Part shown: piece after piece, positions 47,943 to 57,725 of the stretch
How positions within the stretch are numbered: position 1 is the first letter of the stretch
Layout of the letters: each line of letters starts with the position of its first letter
DNA from: Rugamonas fusca
GTDB lineage: Bacteria > Pseudomonadota > Gammaproteobacteria > Burkholderiales > Burkholderiaceae_D
Direction: 5' to 3'
DNA length: 64,000 nucleotides
NCBI RefSeq assembly: GCF_014042365.1
Contig: NZ_JACEZS010000009.1
Location: 1 to 64,000 of the forward strand
Notes under the pieces: generated by a model
What the model was told of the DNA's origin: nothing
The model's database searches: none
The model's input: the letters and a program-made list of their open reading frames with translations, nothing else
Made by a program: the position numbers and the translations under genes

Positions 47943-48371
47943 ATGCATGAGCTGAATGTGAACGGGGACGGCGGCGCCTGGCGGCGCGCTGCGCAAGGGG
48001 GATTCACGCTGATCGAATTGCTGGTGGCCATGGTTATCATCGGTATCCTGGCCGCGGTCGCCTATCCCGCCTATACCAGCCAGGTCGTCAAGTCGAACCG
48101 GGCGGCGGCGCAAGCTTACCTGCTGGACCTGGCCCAGCGCGAGACGCAATACCTGGCCGACTCCCGCAGCTATGCCGGCACCGTCGCCCAGCTCAATTTG
48201 CCCACCCCGGACGCCGTCGCGGCCAAGTACTCGATCGCGATCGCCACCCAGGATGGGCCGCCGCCCACGTTCACCATCACCGCCATGCCCCTCGCTGGTA
48301 CCAACCAGCAGGCCGATGGGCCGCTGACAATCGACAACACGGGGCTCAAGACGCCCGCCGGAAAGTGGTGA
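47943..48371 (+). CDS. pilE: type IV pilin-like protein PilE
   Basis: 142 residues. A prepilin leader ends in AAQGG, then FTLIELLVAMVIIGILAAVAYPAY with the glutamate at +5. It fits the PilE-type minor pilins at the head of fimT-pilV-W-X-Y1 operons, cleaved and methylated by PilD. The globular part lacks the large disulfide loop of major pilins. Overlaps the fimT region. Confidence 0.88.
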   Translation: MHELNVNGDGGAWRRAAQGGFTLIELLVAMVIIGILAAVAYPAYTSQVVKSNRAAAQAYLLDLAQRETQYLADSRSYAGTVAQLNLPTPDAVAAKYSIAIATQDGPPPTFTITAMPLAGTNQQADGPLTIDNTGLKTPAGKW

Positions 48372-48379
48372 CGGCCGTG

Positions 48380-48856
48380 ATGTCCGCGCGTTTCCGGCAC
48401 CCCGTCGCCGATGGTGGCTTCACGCTGCCGGAGGCCCTGGTCGCGCTGGCCATCATCGCCATCCTGGCCGGCCTCGCCGCACCCTCGTTCAATCGCATCA
48501 TCGCCACCCAGCGCGCCAAGAGTATCGCGGCCGACCTGATCACGGTGCTCACGCGTACCCGCAGCGAAGCGATCAAGCGCAATACGGATGTGGCGCTGAT
48601 GCCAGTCAACGGCGGCCAATGGCAACAGGGGTGGGCCGTGCTCAATCCGGGCGCGGCGGGCGGCAACCTGGAGCAGCATGGCGCCATCGTCAATGCCACT
48701 GTGACCGGACCCGACAGTGTCGTGTTCCATGCCAATGGCAGGTTGCGCGGCAACACCACGCCCAGTTTCGACATCAGCGCCACCGGCAGCGCCGAGCACC
48801 GTTGCGTGATGGTGGACCTGAGCGGCCGGCCGTACGTGAAAACGGGAGGATGCTGA
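48380..48856 (+). CDS. fimT: GspH/FimT family minor pseudopilin
   Basis: 158 residues from this ATG. The leader HPVADGG precedes FTLPEALVALAIIAILAGLA, with proline in place of the usual fourth residue but the +5 glutamate retained. The C-terminal domain resembles FimT/GspH. GTG codons at 48365, 48368 and 48377 are alternative starts in the same frame, the first two overlapping the pilE stop. Confidence 0.85.
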   Translation: MSARFRHPVADGGFTLPEALVALAIIAILAGLAAPSFNRIIATQRAKSIAADLITVLTRTRSEAIKRNTDVALMPVNGGQWQQGWAVLNPGAAGGNLEQHGAIVNATVTGPDSVVFHANGRLRGNTTPSFDISATGSAEHRCVMVDLSGRPYVKTGGC

Positions 48857-48858
48857 CC

Positions 48859-49443
48859 ATGCGCCGCCATCGCCACGCCGCGCCGGGCCGCATGGGCGGC
48901 ACCACCATGATCGAGGTGCTGGTCACCCTGGTCATTCTCGCGTTCGGCTTGCTGGGCGTGGCCGCCCTGCAGGGCAAGATGCAGATGGGGACGATCGAAT
49001 CCTATCAGCGCGCGCAAGCGGTGGTGCTGCTGGAGGACATGAGCGCCCGCATCCAGGCCAACGGCGCCAACGCCGCCAGCTACGCGCAGAGCACCCCGGC
49101 CGGCACCGGCGACGGCCAGCCCGACGATTGCAGCACGCTGGCGGCCGGCGCAGCGCGCGACGTGTGCGAATGGAGCAATGCCCTGAAGGGGGCGGCCGAA
49201 CTGAAGGCGGGCGCCAAGGTGGGCGCGATGGTGGGCGCGCGCGGCTGCGTGCACCAGATCCAGGCGCCTGACCCCACCAAGGGCGTGTGCCGGCCCGGCA
49301 TCTATCAGGTGACGGTGACCTGGCAGGGCGTACATAAGACCGTGGCGCCCGCGCTCACTTGCGCCACCGGCCTGTATGGCGACGATGGCTACCGCCGTGC
49401 CATCGCCGTGCACGTCACCATCGGCCTGCCGTCGTGCTCGTAG
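48859..49443 (+). CDS. pilV: type IV pilus modification protein PilV
   Basis: 194 residues. Leader RHAAPGRMGG, then TTMIEVLVTLVILAFGLLGV, the PilV pattern; the mature protein begins with Thr and not Phe. GGGAGG lies nine bases ahead of this ATG, which favours it over the ATG three codons upstream. Minor pilin that helps prime pilus assembly with PilW, PilX and PilY1. Confidence 0.87.
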   Translation: MRRHRHAAPGRMGGTTMIEVLVTLVILAFGLLGVAALQGKMQMGTIESYQRAQAVVLLEDMSARIQANGANAASYAQSTPAGTGDGQPDDCSTLAAGAARDVCEWSNALKGAAELKAGAKVGAMVGARGCVHQIQAPDPTKGVCRPGIYQVTVTWQGVHKTVAPALTCATGLYGDDGYRRAIAVHVTIGLPSCS

Positions 49444-49453
49444 GAGAGACGTG

Positions 49454-50518
49454 ATGTTCCGACCTTTGCATCAACAGCGCGGCTTCACCCTGGTCGAGAT
49501 CATGGTGGCCGCCGTGATCGGCCTGATGGTGCTGGCCGCCATGACCACCATGTTCGTCAGCAATAGCCAGAGCCAGGCCGAGGTGGAGAAGTCGAACCGC
49601 CAGATCGAGAATGGCCGCTACGCGGTCCAGTTGCTCAGCGACGAGCTGCGCAACGCCGGCTACTACGGCGAGTTCGATCCCACCGTGCTGGCCAAGCCGG
49701 CCGCGCTGCCCGACCCGTGCTCGGTGGTGGTGGCCGACCTGCAGGCCGCCTTGCCACTGTATGTGCAAGGTTATGACAACGTGGCCGCCGGCCAGCTCAA
49801 CTGCGTGCCCGATGTGCGGCAGGGCACGGACATGATCGTGGTCCGGCACGCCAGCTCCTGCCTGACGAGCGACCCTGACTGCGAGGTCAACAGCGCCGGC
49901 GCGCCCTGGTTCCAGGCTTCGCTGTGCGGCAACCTGAGCGAACTGGGCTCGGGCAGCAGCGCCGACTTCTATGCGCTGGGCGCCACCGCCGCCGACATGA
50001 CGCGCCACCAGCGCGACTGCACGGCCACGGCCGGCAGCGGCACGGCGGCCGTGGTGCGCTACCTGGAAATCCACGTCTACTTCATCGCCAACAGTGATAA
50101 CGCCGGCGACGGCATCCCCACCCTCAAGCGGGCCGAGATCGTCAACAATGGCGGCGTGCTGTCCGTGGCCATCGTGCCGCTGGCCGAAGGCATCGAGAAT
50201 GTGCAGCTTGAGTACGGGCTCGACACCAATAGCGATGGCGCCACCGACGCCTACACGCCCGATCCGGCCAGCTATGGCGGTTGCGCCACCGCCGCCTGCG
50301 CCATCAACAACTGGACCAACGTGGTGTCGGCCAAGGTGCACGTGCTGGCGCGCAATATCGAGCCGAGCGGTGGTTATACGGACAGCAAATCCTATGTGCT
50401 GGGCCGGAACGCCGACGGCACGCCCAACGTGGTGGCGGCCAGCAACGACCATTACAAGCGCCATGCGTTCGACGCGACCGTGGTGTTGACCAATCCAGCC
50501 GGAAGGAAAGCGCCATGA
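49454..50518 (+). CDS. pilW: type IV pilus assembly protein PilW
   Basis: 354 residues. Leader MFRPLHQQRG, then FTLVEIMVAAVIGLMVLAAM. The long globular part contains a DTNSDGATD calcium-like stretch. TAGGAGAG stands ahead of the start. Stop overlaps pilX. Confidence 0.88.
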   Translation: MFRPLHQQRGFTLVEIMVAAVIGLMVLAAMTTMFVSNSQSQAEVEKSNRQIENGRYAVQLLSDELRNAGYYGEFDPTVLAKPAALPDPCSVVVADLQAALPLYVQGYDNVAAGQLNCVPDVRQGTDMIVVRHASSCLTSDPDCEVNSAGAPWFQASLCGNLSELGSGSSADFYALGATAADMTRHQRDCTATAGSGTAAVVRYLEIHVYFIANSDNAGDGIPTLKRAEIVNNGGVLSVAIVPLAEGIENVQLEYGLDTNSDGATDAYTPDPASYGGCATAACAINNWTNVVSAKVHVLARNIEPSGGYTDSKSYVLGRNADGTPNVVAASNDHYKRHAFDATVVLTNPAGRKAP

Positions 50519-51105
50519 TCGCCCGTCGCCGCCCATGCCGGCCCGCGCGCGCCCGCCAGCGCGGCTTCACCCTGATCGTGGCGCTGGTGATGTTGTTGCT
50601 GATCACCATGCTGGCCATGACCAGCTTCAACCTGGGCAAAAGCAACCTGCAAGTGGTGGCCAATATGCAGCACCGCAATGAGGCGATCGCGGCAGCCGAC
50701 CAGACGCTGGAAGAGGTCATCAGCAGCACCCAGTTCTTCACTACCCCCACCGATGCCGTGCCGTCACCGTGCAATGGCACGCCCAACACGCGCTGCGTCG
50801 ACAGCAATGGCGATGGCAAGCCCGATGTCACCGTCGCCATCACGCCGGCGCCCAAATGCGTCAAGGCCCAGGCCATCAAGAACGCGGCGCTGGACTTGAG
50901 CAAGTCCGAGGACGTGGGCTGCGCGCTGGGCGCCAGCCAGAGTTTCGGCGTGGCCGGCAGCGTCACCGGCGATTCGCTGTGCGAGGACAGCGTGTGGGAA
51001 GTGCATGCGGTGGCCACCGACACGGTGACGGAGGCGGCGGTCGAAGTCACCCACGGCGTCGCCGTGCGGGTCGCGAAAGATGATGTGGCAACCAGCTGTC
51101 CGTGA
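50515..51105 (+). CDS. pilX: type IV pilus assembly protein PilX
   Basis: 196 residues. Leader ARARQRG, then FTLIVALVMLLLITMLAMTS, the PilX type, which lacks the +5 glutamate. A DSNGDGKPDV stretch follows. Overlaps pilW by ATGA. Confidence 0.86.
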   Translation: MIARRRPCRPARARQRGFTLIVALVMLLLITMLAMTSFNLGKSNLQVVANMQHRNEAIAAADQTLEEVISSTQFFTTPTDAVPSPCNGTPNTRCVDSNGDGKPDVTVAITPAPKCVKAQAIKNAALDLSKSEDVGCALGASQSFGVAGSVTGDSLCEDSVWEVHAVATDTVTEAAVEVTHGVAVRVAKDDVATSCP

Positions 51106-51131
51106 CAGCCGTTCCTGACATGAGGTGCAAG

Positions 51132-54100
51132 ATGAAGCCGTTCACCGTTCCCCCCCTGCGCAGGCTGTGCCTGTGGCTGGCCCTGGCCGCGCTGCCGTCC
51201 TGCGCGCTGGCCGAGGATATCGATATCTTCACGGGCGCCTCGGCCGGCAGCGCCATCAATCCGCGCATCCTGATCGTGCTCGACAATACGGCCAACTGGT
51301 CGCGCCAGAGCCAGCAGTGGCCCGGTGGCGTCCAGCAGGGCCAGTCGGAGGCCAACGCCATCAAGACCGTGGTCTCGACATTGAACAGCACGGTCAACCT
51401 GGGCTTGATGGAATTCGTCACCGGCGGCACGGCCAACCAGAACGGCGGCTATATCCGCTTCGCCGTCAAGCCGATGACGGCCGCCAACCAGACCGCCTTC
51501 AGCAGCGCCCTGACCACCATCTACAACAACATCACCACGCCCAACGAAAAGCGCAACGCCAACACGCCGTACGGCAACCTGATGTATGACGCCTACAATT
51601 ATTTCGCCGGCGCCAATGACTATTCGCCCACAGCCATCGTCACCAGCCTGGCCGACGCCGCTGGCTATGCCGTGCCCTACACCCGGTTCGCCGCGCCCCT
51701 GACGGCGGATGACACGTGCGGACGCAGTTTCATCATCTTCATCGGCAATCCGGACGCGCGCGGCCCGACGGCCGACGATGCGGCCAACACGGCGGCCCTG
51801 ACGGCGCTGGGCGGCGTCAGCAAGCAGCTGGGCTTGCCCAATTTCACCACCAGCTCCACCAGCCAGTCCGCCAATCTGGGCAATACCCTGCAGTGCTACA
51901 GCAGCGCCAACGCGGCCCAGGCCGGCCTGGCCGACTATGCGACCCAGTGCGCCAGCTACACCCAGGGGTGCAGCATCGGCGCCGCCACCAGCGGCACCCC
52001 GGCGTGTTCGCGCAACACCAGCCTGTACAGCGTGATCGGCACCAACACCACCATCACCAACACGCCCACCGGCACCAGCACGCTCGACAACAACCCGTTC
52101 AACGCCGACGAGTGGGCCCGCTTCATGCATGACAAGGGCGTGCCCGTGGCCGGCACCACCATCCGGCCCTATGTCACCACCTACACCATCGACGTCTACA
52201 ACCAGCAGCCCAACGCGACCCATACCTCTTTGCTGATGAGCATGGCCAAGGCGGGCGGCGGCAAGTATTTCAACGCCACCAACGAGCAAGCCATCGTGGC
52301 GGCGCTCAAGCAGATCCTGGTCGAGATCCAGGCCGTCAACTCCACGTTCGCCTCCACCAGCCTGCCCGTGAACGCGACCAACCGTTCGCAGAACGAGAAC
52401 CAGGTCTTCATCGGCATGTTCCGGCCCGACGCGGACGCCAAGCCGCGCTGGTTCGGCAACCTCAAGCGTTACCAGCTGGTGGCCAATGGCGCCGGCATCG
52501 ACCTCGGTGACGCCACCGGCACGCTGGCCGTCAATCCGCTCACCGGCTTCATCACGCCGTGCGCGGCCAGCTACTGGACCAGCGACAGCGGCAGCTATTG
52601 GAGCGGCCTGGGCCTGAACCCCGATCCGGCCAGCGGTTGCAGCACCAGCGCGCAGGATCCGTATTCGGACTTGCCCGATGGTCCCCAGGTGGAAAAGGGC
52701 GCCGTGGCGGAAGTGCTGCGCAAGGGCAACCAGCCGCCCGGCACCAACACCACGCCAACCTGGGCCGTCAACCGCAATATGTACACGGCCTCCGGCACCA
52801 GCCTGACCAGTTTCAGCACGGCCAGTTCCGGCCTGTCCGACCAGCTGGTGCGCTTCATCCGCGGCGAGGACGTCAACAACGAGAAGGGGACGGGCGCCAC
52901 CAGCACCACGCGGCCCTCCATCCACGGCGACGTGATCCATTCGCGGCCCTTGCCCGTCAACTATGGCGGCAGCGGGGTGACCGTCTTCTATGGCGCCAAC
53001 GACGGCACCTTCCGCGCCGTGGACGCGGGCACGGGCGCCGAGCGCTGGTCGTTCGTGGCGCCGGAATTTTTCTCCCGGCTCGGCCGGCTGATGAGCAACA
53101 GCCCGCTGGTGGCCTATCCCAACCTGGCCGCCGGCATCGTGCCCACGCCCCAGAAGAAGGATTATTTCTTCGACGGTTCTACCGGCGTGTACCAGAACCA
53201 GGACAGTTCCAGGGTGTGGGTGCTGCCTACCATGCGCCGCGGCGGACGCATGATCTACGCGCTCGACGTGAGCAACCCGGCCACGCCGGTGCTCAAGTGG
53301 AAGGCCGGTTGCCCTGACCTGGCCGATGACAACAACTGCACCAACGGCATGAGCCAGATCGGCCAGACCTGGTCGACCCCGTCCGTGGCCTTCATCCGCG
53401 GCTATTCCACCACCCAGCCGGTGGTGGTGGTGGGCGGCGGCTACGACGGCTGCGAGGACGCCGACACCACCACGCCCGCCTGTGGTTCCACCAAGGGCGG
53501 CATGGTCTATATCCTTGACGGCAACACGGGCGCGGTGATTGCCTCGTTCGCCACCACCCGCGCCGTCGCCTCCGACATCGCCATGGTCGACATCGACAAT
53601 GACGGCATGCCCGATTACGCCTACGCGGCCGACACGGGGGGCAATATCTACCGCATCGATTTCGTCGCCAATCCGGCTTCGGTGGCGCCGCTCAAGAGCG
53701 GCAACTGGAGTTTGCACCGGGTGGCCTACACCAATGGCGCCGGCCGCAAATTCCTGTTCGCGCCGGCCCTGCTGGCCGTGTCCGGCAAGGTCTACGTGGC
53801 CATCGGCAGCGGCGACCGCGAGCATCCGCTGCAGTCGCAATATCCCTACAGCTCCGTGACCAACCGCTTCTATGTCTACAAGGATGACTTGAGCAGCAAC
53901 GCCAGCACCCCGGCCAGGAATCTCGATACCGACCTGATCGACTACACCACCAACACCACCTGCGACACCACGTCCGTGCTGCCCAATTCCAACCTCAATG
54001 GCTGGTACATGAACCTGAATCAGTTCGGCCAGGGCGAGCAGGTGGTCACCTCGGCCCTGATCGCCAGCGGCATGGTCACGTTCAGCACCAACCGCCCCGT

Positions 54101-54416
54101 GCCGGCCGTTGCGGGCACCTGCGCCACCCCGCTGGGCAAGGCGGAGGGGTATTGGGTCAACCTGTTCAACGGCTCGGGCGGGATCGACACGGCCGGCACC
54201 TGCAACGGTGCGCGCGCCAGCGAGTTCGTGGGCGGCGGCCTGCCGCCATCGCCGGTCATGGCGACCGGGGTACCCGTCAACGGGCGCCCGGTGTCGGTCG
54301 TCATCGGTGCCGTGCAGCGCGATGGCAGCACCAGCGCCGCCATCAGCCCGCAGAAGGTACGCCCGGCCATCGCCTCCAAGCGCAGGCGGGTCTATTCCAC
54401 CGTGTCGGGCCAGTGA
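51132..54416 (+). CDS. pilY1: type IV pilus tip adhesin/biogenesis protein PilY1
   Basis: 1094 residues. Signal peptide LCLWLALAALPSCALA, an N-terminal von Willebrand A-like half (NPRILIVLDNTANWS) and a C-terminal beta-propeller. DIDNDGMPDYAYAADTGGNI is the calcium-binding DxDxDG site that controls retraction in PilY1 proteins. GAGGTG precedes ATG 51132; a GTG at 51102 and an ATG at 51120 in frame are less likely. Last gene of the minor pilin operon; it caps the pilus and aids surface sensing. Confidence 0.92.
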   Translation: MKPFTVPPLRRLCLWLALAALPSCALAEDIDIFTGASAGSAINPRILIVLDNTANWSRQSQQWPGGVQQGQSEANAIKTVVSTLNSTVNLGLMEFVTGGTANQNGGYIRFAVKPMTAANQTAFSSALTTIYNNITTPNEKRNANTPYGNLMYDAYNYFAGANDYSPTAIVTSLADAAGYAVPYTRFAAPLTADDTCGRSFIIFIGNPDARGPTADDAANTAALTALGGVSKQLGLPNFTTSSTSQSANLGNTLQCYSSANAAQAGLADYATQCASYTQGCSIGAATSGTPACSRNTSLYSVIGTNTTITNTPTGTSTLDNNPFNADEWARFMHDKGVPVAGTTIRPYVTTYTIDVYNQQPNATHTSLLMSMAKAGGGKYFNATNEQAIVAALKQILVEIQAVNSTFASTSLPVNATNRSQNENQVFIGMFRPDADAKPRWFGNLKRYQLVANGAGIDLGDATGTLAVNPLTGFITPCAASYWTSDSGSYWSGLGLNPDPASGCSTSAQDPYSDLPDGPQVEKGAVAEVLRKGNQPPGTNTTPTWAVNRNMYTASGTSLTSFSTASSGLSDQLVRFIRGEDVNNEKGTGATSTTRPSIHGDVIHSRPLPVNYGGSGVTVFYGANDGTFRAVDAGTGAERWSFVAPEFFSRLGRLMSNSPLVAYPNLAAGIVPTPQKKDYFFDGSTGVYQNQDSSRVWVLPTMRRGGRMIYALDVSNPATPVLKWKAGCPDLADDNNCTNGMSQIGQTWSTPSVAFIRGYSTTQPVVVVGGGYDGCEDADTTTPACGSTKGGMVYILDGNTGAVIASFATTRAVASDIAMVDIDNDGMPDYAYAADTGGNIYRIDFVANPASVAPLKSGNWSLHRVAYTNGAGRKFLFAPALLAVSGKVYVAIGSGDREHPLQSQYPYSSVTNRFYVYKDDLSSNASTPARNLDTDLIDYTTNTTCDTTSVLPNSNLNGWYMNLNQFGQGEQVVTSALIASGMVTFSTNRPVPAVAGTCATPLGKAEGYWVNLFNGSGGIDTAGTCNGARASEFVGGGLPPSPVMATGVPVNGRPVSVVIGAVQRDGSTSAAISPQKVRPAIASKRRRVYSTVSGQ

Positions 54417-54548
54417 GGGCGGGGGCGTCCAGAGCTGGAATATCGGTCGGACAGGTCGCCAGTTGATGGTTTGTTAGGCCGCGTACAGAAGTTTTCCATC
54501 GCATGCCTTATGTTGATAGATCATACATGAGGCAGATGGGAAACCACC

Positions 54549-56801
54549 ATGAAAACGCGCAGAGAGCATTGCCGCCTGTCCCTGGTTGCCGTAGCCATCG
54601 CACTGACATTTTCCGTTGGCACGGCGCTGGCGGATCCGCCCCGGCGTGTGGCGCGGCTGGCCTACGTGGACGGACCGGTCAGCCTGGCGGTGGCCGGCAG
54701 CAAGGACTGGGTGCAGGCTGGCATCAACCGCCCCCTGATGCCGGGCGATCGCTTGTGGGTCGCTGCCGGCGCCCGCGATGAGGTGCAGATAGGCGGTGCC
54801 GCATTGCGCATGGACGCCAGCACGCTGGTGTCCGTCCTGAACCTCGATGACCGCACCGCGCAGTTCCAGCTGACGCAGGGTCGGGCCTATCTGCGCGTGC
54901 GCCGGCTCGGCCCGGGCGAGGTGCTGGAAGTGGATACGCCCAACCTGGCGCTGACGATACGCCGGCCAGGCGTGTACCAGCTGGAAGTTGATCCGAACGG
55001 CGCTTCCACGGTGGTGGCGGTGCGCGGCGGCCAGGCCGAGGCTTATGGCGAGGGTAACGCCTACCTGATCGATCCGGGCCAGTCCTACCGCTTTGGCGGC
55101 ACCAACCTGCAGGACTACCAGTATGCGTCAGCGCCGCCCGATGATGATTTTGAACGCTGGGCCGCGCAGCGTGACCAGCGCCACGACAGGGCGGTGACGC
55201 GCCGGTATGTGTCGCCCGAGCTGATTGGCTATGAGGATCTGGACGATCAGGGCAGCTGGCACACGGTGCCGGAGTACGGCAGTGTGTGGACGCCGGCGCA
55301 CGTGGCGCCGGACTGGGCACCGTATCGCGATGGGCATTGGAGCTGGATCGCCCCCTGGGGATGGACCTGGGTCGACGATGCGCCCTGGGGCTTCACGGTA
55401 TCGCACTACGGCCGCTGGACTCACCTCGACGCGGGCTGGAGTTGGGTGCCCGGACCGGCGCTGGAACAGCCGGTGTACGCACCGGCACTGGTGGCGTTCG
55501 TCGCTGGCGCGGCATTGGCGCTGGCGGCCGACCGCGGCCCCGGTGTGGCCTGGTTCCCGCTCGGTCCGCGGGAGGTGTACCGGCCGGCATACCAGGCCAG
55601 TCCTGCCTATATCACCAAGGTCAATGTCAGTAACACGGTAATTAACCGGAGTGAGATCAATCAAGTGGTCAACGTGACCAACGTGACCAACGTCAACTAT
55701 GCCAACCAGCAGGTGCCGGGCGCGATAACGGCCGTGCCGGCGCAAGCCTTCGTGCGCGCGCAGCCGGTGCGCCAGGCCGCGCTGCCGGTACGCTGGCAAG
55801 CGTTGGCGGCGGCGCCAGTGACAAATAAGGTGGCGTTGGCGCCGCAGGCGCTGAGCCGGGTGATGAACCGCCCGGCGCGCAGCACGCCGTCACCGGCGGT
55901 CATGGCGCGCCAGGTGATCGCGCACACGCCGCCTGTGGTGCCGCCCATGCGCGACGTAGCACCGCCACACCCCGCAGCGCGCCCAGCGACGGTGGCGCTG
56001 GCCGCAACCGCGCCGCGGGTGAAGCTGCTGCCGCCCTTCAAGCCGGGACGGCCACTGGCGCCGCTACCACCCCCGACCAAACCGGCGGTGGCGACCACGC
56101 CGGGGGCCGCGCAGCGTGCGGCCGGCGCGCTGCCGCAAGCGGCGCCGCCGCCGGTCGTGGCAGGACATGCGCAAGTGGCGCGCCCGCCGGAGGCTGCCCA
56201 TTCCGCACAGGCCGCGCATCCGCCACAGGGTGGGCAGCTGCCCGCCGTCGCCGCGCAACCGCCACGTTCGATCCCGCCACAACATGCCGAACCACGGCCG
56301 CAGGCGCCGCCGTCGCAAGGTCAGGCGCAAAATCTGGCGCAAGGTCCGGCGCAAAGCCCGCCAGCGCGGCAGGCGCGCGTGGAGGCGCCGCATCCTCCTG
56401 AACCGGCGCGACCTGCGGCGCAGCCGCCGCGCGAGCTGCCGCACCAGCTGGCACAAGCCAGACCTGTGGCGCCGCCGCACCCGCAATCGCCGGCACATCC
56501 CGCGCCGTCACATGCCGTACCGCCGCGCGAGGTGCAGCACCAGCCGCCCCAGGCCCGGGCCGCCGAGCCGCCCCATCCTCCGCCAGTGCATGCTGAGCCG
56601 CCTCATGCCGTGCCGCCGCGCGAGGTGCAGTACCAACCGCCCCAGGCCCGGCGGGCGGAGCCGCCGCACGCGCCGCCAGAGGGGCACCGGCCGCCGCCGC
56701 CGCCGCCACCTGGCGCGCAGCAGCAGCACCCGGCGTCCGTCAAGGCAGCTGATCATCACCCGCCATCGGAAAAGGCCAGGCGCAAGGACGAGCAGCAGTG
56801 A
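54549..56801 (+). CDS. FecR-domain / DUF6600 protein with proline-rich C-terminus
   Basis: 750 residues. Signal peptide LSLVAVAIALTFSVGTALA, a FecR-like domain (about 30-190; PLMPGDRLWV), then a DUF6600-type region with Trp-rich YGSVWTPAHVAPDWAPYRDG and WSWIAPWGWTWVDDAPWGF. From about residue 400 it is Pro/Ala/Gln/His-rich and contains a duplicated block (see findings). Probably periplasmic or surface-exposed. Role unknown. Confidence 0.78.
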   Translation: MKTRREHCRLSLVAVAIALTFSVGTALADPPRRVARLAYVDGPVSLAVAGSKDWVQAGINRPLMPGDRLWVAAGARDEVQIGGAALRMDASTLVSVLNLDDRTAQFQLTQGRAYLRVRRLGPGEVLEVDTPNLALTIRRPGVYQLEVDPNGASTVVAVRGGQAEAYGEGNAYLIDPGQSYRFGGTNLQDYQYASAPPDDDFERWAAQRDQRHDRAVTRRYVSPELIGYEDLDDQGSWHTVPEYGSVWTPAHVAPDWAPYRDGHWSWIAPWGWTWVDDAPWGFTVSHYGRWTHLDAGWSWVPGPALEQPVYAPALVAFVAGAALALAADRGPGVAWFPLGPREVYRPAYQASPAYITKVNVSNTVINRSEINQVVNVTNVTNVNYANQQVPGAITAVPAQAFVRAQPVRQAALPVRWQALAAAPVTNKVALAPQALSRVMNRPARSTPSPAVMARQVIAHTPPVVPPMRDVAPPHPAARPATVALAATAPRVKLLPPFKPGRPLAPLPPPTKPAVATTPGAAQRAAGALPQAAPPPVVAGHAQVARPPEAAHSAQAAHPPQGGQLPAVAAQPPRSIPPQHAEPRPQAPPSQGQAQNLAQGPAQSPPARQARVEAPHPPEPARPAAQPPRELPHQLAQARPVAPPHPQSPAHPAPSHAVPPREVQHQPPQARAAEPPHPPPVHAEPPHAVPPREVQYQPPQARRAEPPHAPPEGHRPPPPPPPGAQQQHPASVKAADHHPPSEKARRKDEQQ
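56511..56669 (+). repeat. in-frame duplicated block in the proline-rich tail
   Basis: Two copies of a 66-base unit (56511-56576 and 56604-56669), period 93 bp (31 codons), each encoding HAVPPREVQ-x-QPPQAR followed by AEPPH. Third-base differences show the copies have begun to diverge. Confidence 0.75.
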
Positions 56802-56962
56802 GCGTCCCGCATATTGAAGTGCAGTCTTGCGCATGGGTACGCGGCGCCGTGACGGTGCCGGACGCGATATCCTGGGTGGGGAAGCTGAGGAAGTGCCGCC
56901 GGTGCGGTGAGATGCGCCGGCGTCGCTTGCGCGATGTTCGGTTGCGCAGGGAGAAACCAACC

Positions 56963-57070
56963 ATGCGCCAGGAAATCGTGGTGATCACCGGGGCCTCGGC
57001 CGGCATGGGCCGGGCGACGGCGATCGAATTTGCCAGGCACGGTTGGCCCGTGGCCCTGCTGGCGCGCGAC
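56963..57070 (+). pseudogene. N-terminal fragment of a short-chain dehydrogenase
   Basis: ATG 56963 opens MRQEIVVITGASAGMGRATA, a normal SDR cofactor-binding start, and continues about 36 codons to ALLARD. After that the reading loses all similarity and stops at 57107-57109. The remaining 200 or so residues of an SDR are missing. Confidence 0.7.
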
Positions 57071-57074
57071 GCGG

Positions 57075-57470
57075 GCGTCGTCGTCCAGGTCGGTTCCGCG
57101 CTCGCTTAGCGTCCCCGCTTGCGGGGGTAATGCCAGTTCCAGCGCGAGGCCGCCGTCGCCGTGCGTCCACGGCAGCGGTGCCGGCTGCAACTCGGCCGCG
57201 TCGATCCCGAGCAGGAAGTCGAACACCTGGTCGAGGTTGAAGAACGAGTACAGCATTTTCCGGGTGGCAGATCAGCGTGCCCATGTCGTCCGACAGCAGG
57301 CCGTGAAAGCGTACCTGGCGCACGCCCAGCTCGGCGTGCGCGCGGCGCAACCGGGCCTGCCAGTCGGCGCGCAAGGCCAGCGGCGCATGGCCGCTGCCCA
57401 CGCATTCTTCCCACACATGGTGCAGCGGCGTTGCCGCCGCCGATACCTCGCATTCGAACGTCACCGTCAT
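57075..57470 (-). pseudogene. remnant of a GH39 beta-xylosidase-like gene
   Basis: On the minus strand, the frame from 57470 encodes HVWEECVGSGHAPLALRADW and VRFHGLLSDDMGTL, a GH39 N-terminus. An extra A in the run at 57255-57258 shifts the frame; the next frame continues MLYSFFNLDQVFDFLLGI and then jumps to LPWTHGDGGLALELALPPQA, which looks like the family's C-terminus. So the gene has a frameshift and a large internal deletion, and abuts the SDR fragment. Confidence 0.65.
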
Positions 57471-57725
57471 GCCGGCTCCGCCGTGGCCCGGTGCTGGCGC
57501 CGGGTTGCGACGATTATCCATCGACGCGCGAAAGCGGCGCGCACGTGACGGCGCCGGGAGTGGCATGGGCGGCCGCGCCACGACGGCCACGCTTGCAGGC
57601 CCGGCCAGACCGGCACCACGTTTGCGGGCGTTCTGCTATGATCGATTACATCACGCTTTCCTCGGAATGCGGTGCGCCATCGCGTCACTTTCGGGGCTGT
57701 GGCCAATGTTCTGGACAGATCGCCG
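57471..57725. other. intergenic stretch before the PAS-GGDEF-EAL gene
   Basis: No supported gene. It must hold the promoter of the large signalling gene, but no clear -35/-10 pair is visible. Confidence 0.35.

Noticed and set aside
50304..53840. 1178-codon open frame on the minus strand
   Set aside because: It lies antisense to pilW, pilX and pilY1. It is a by-product of high GC codon usage and its Gly/Ala/Val/His/Arg-rich translation resembles no protein.
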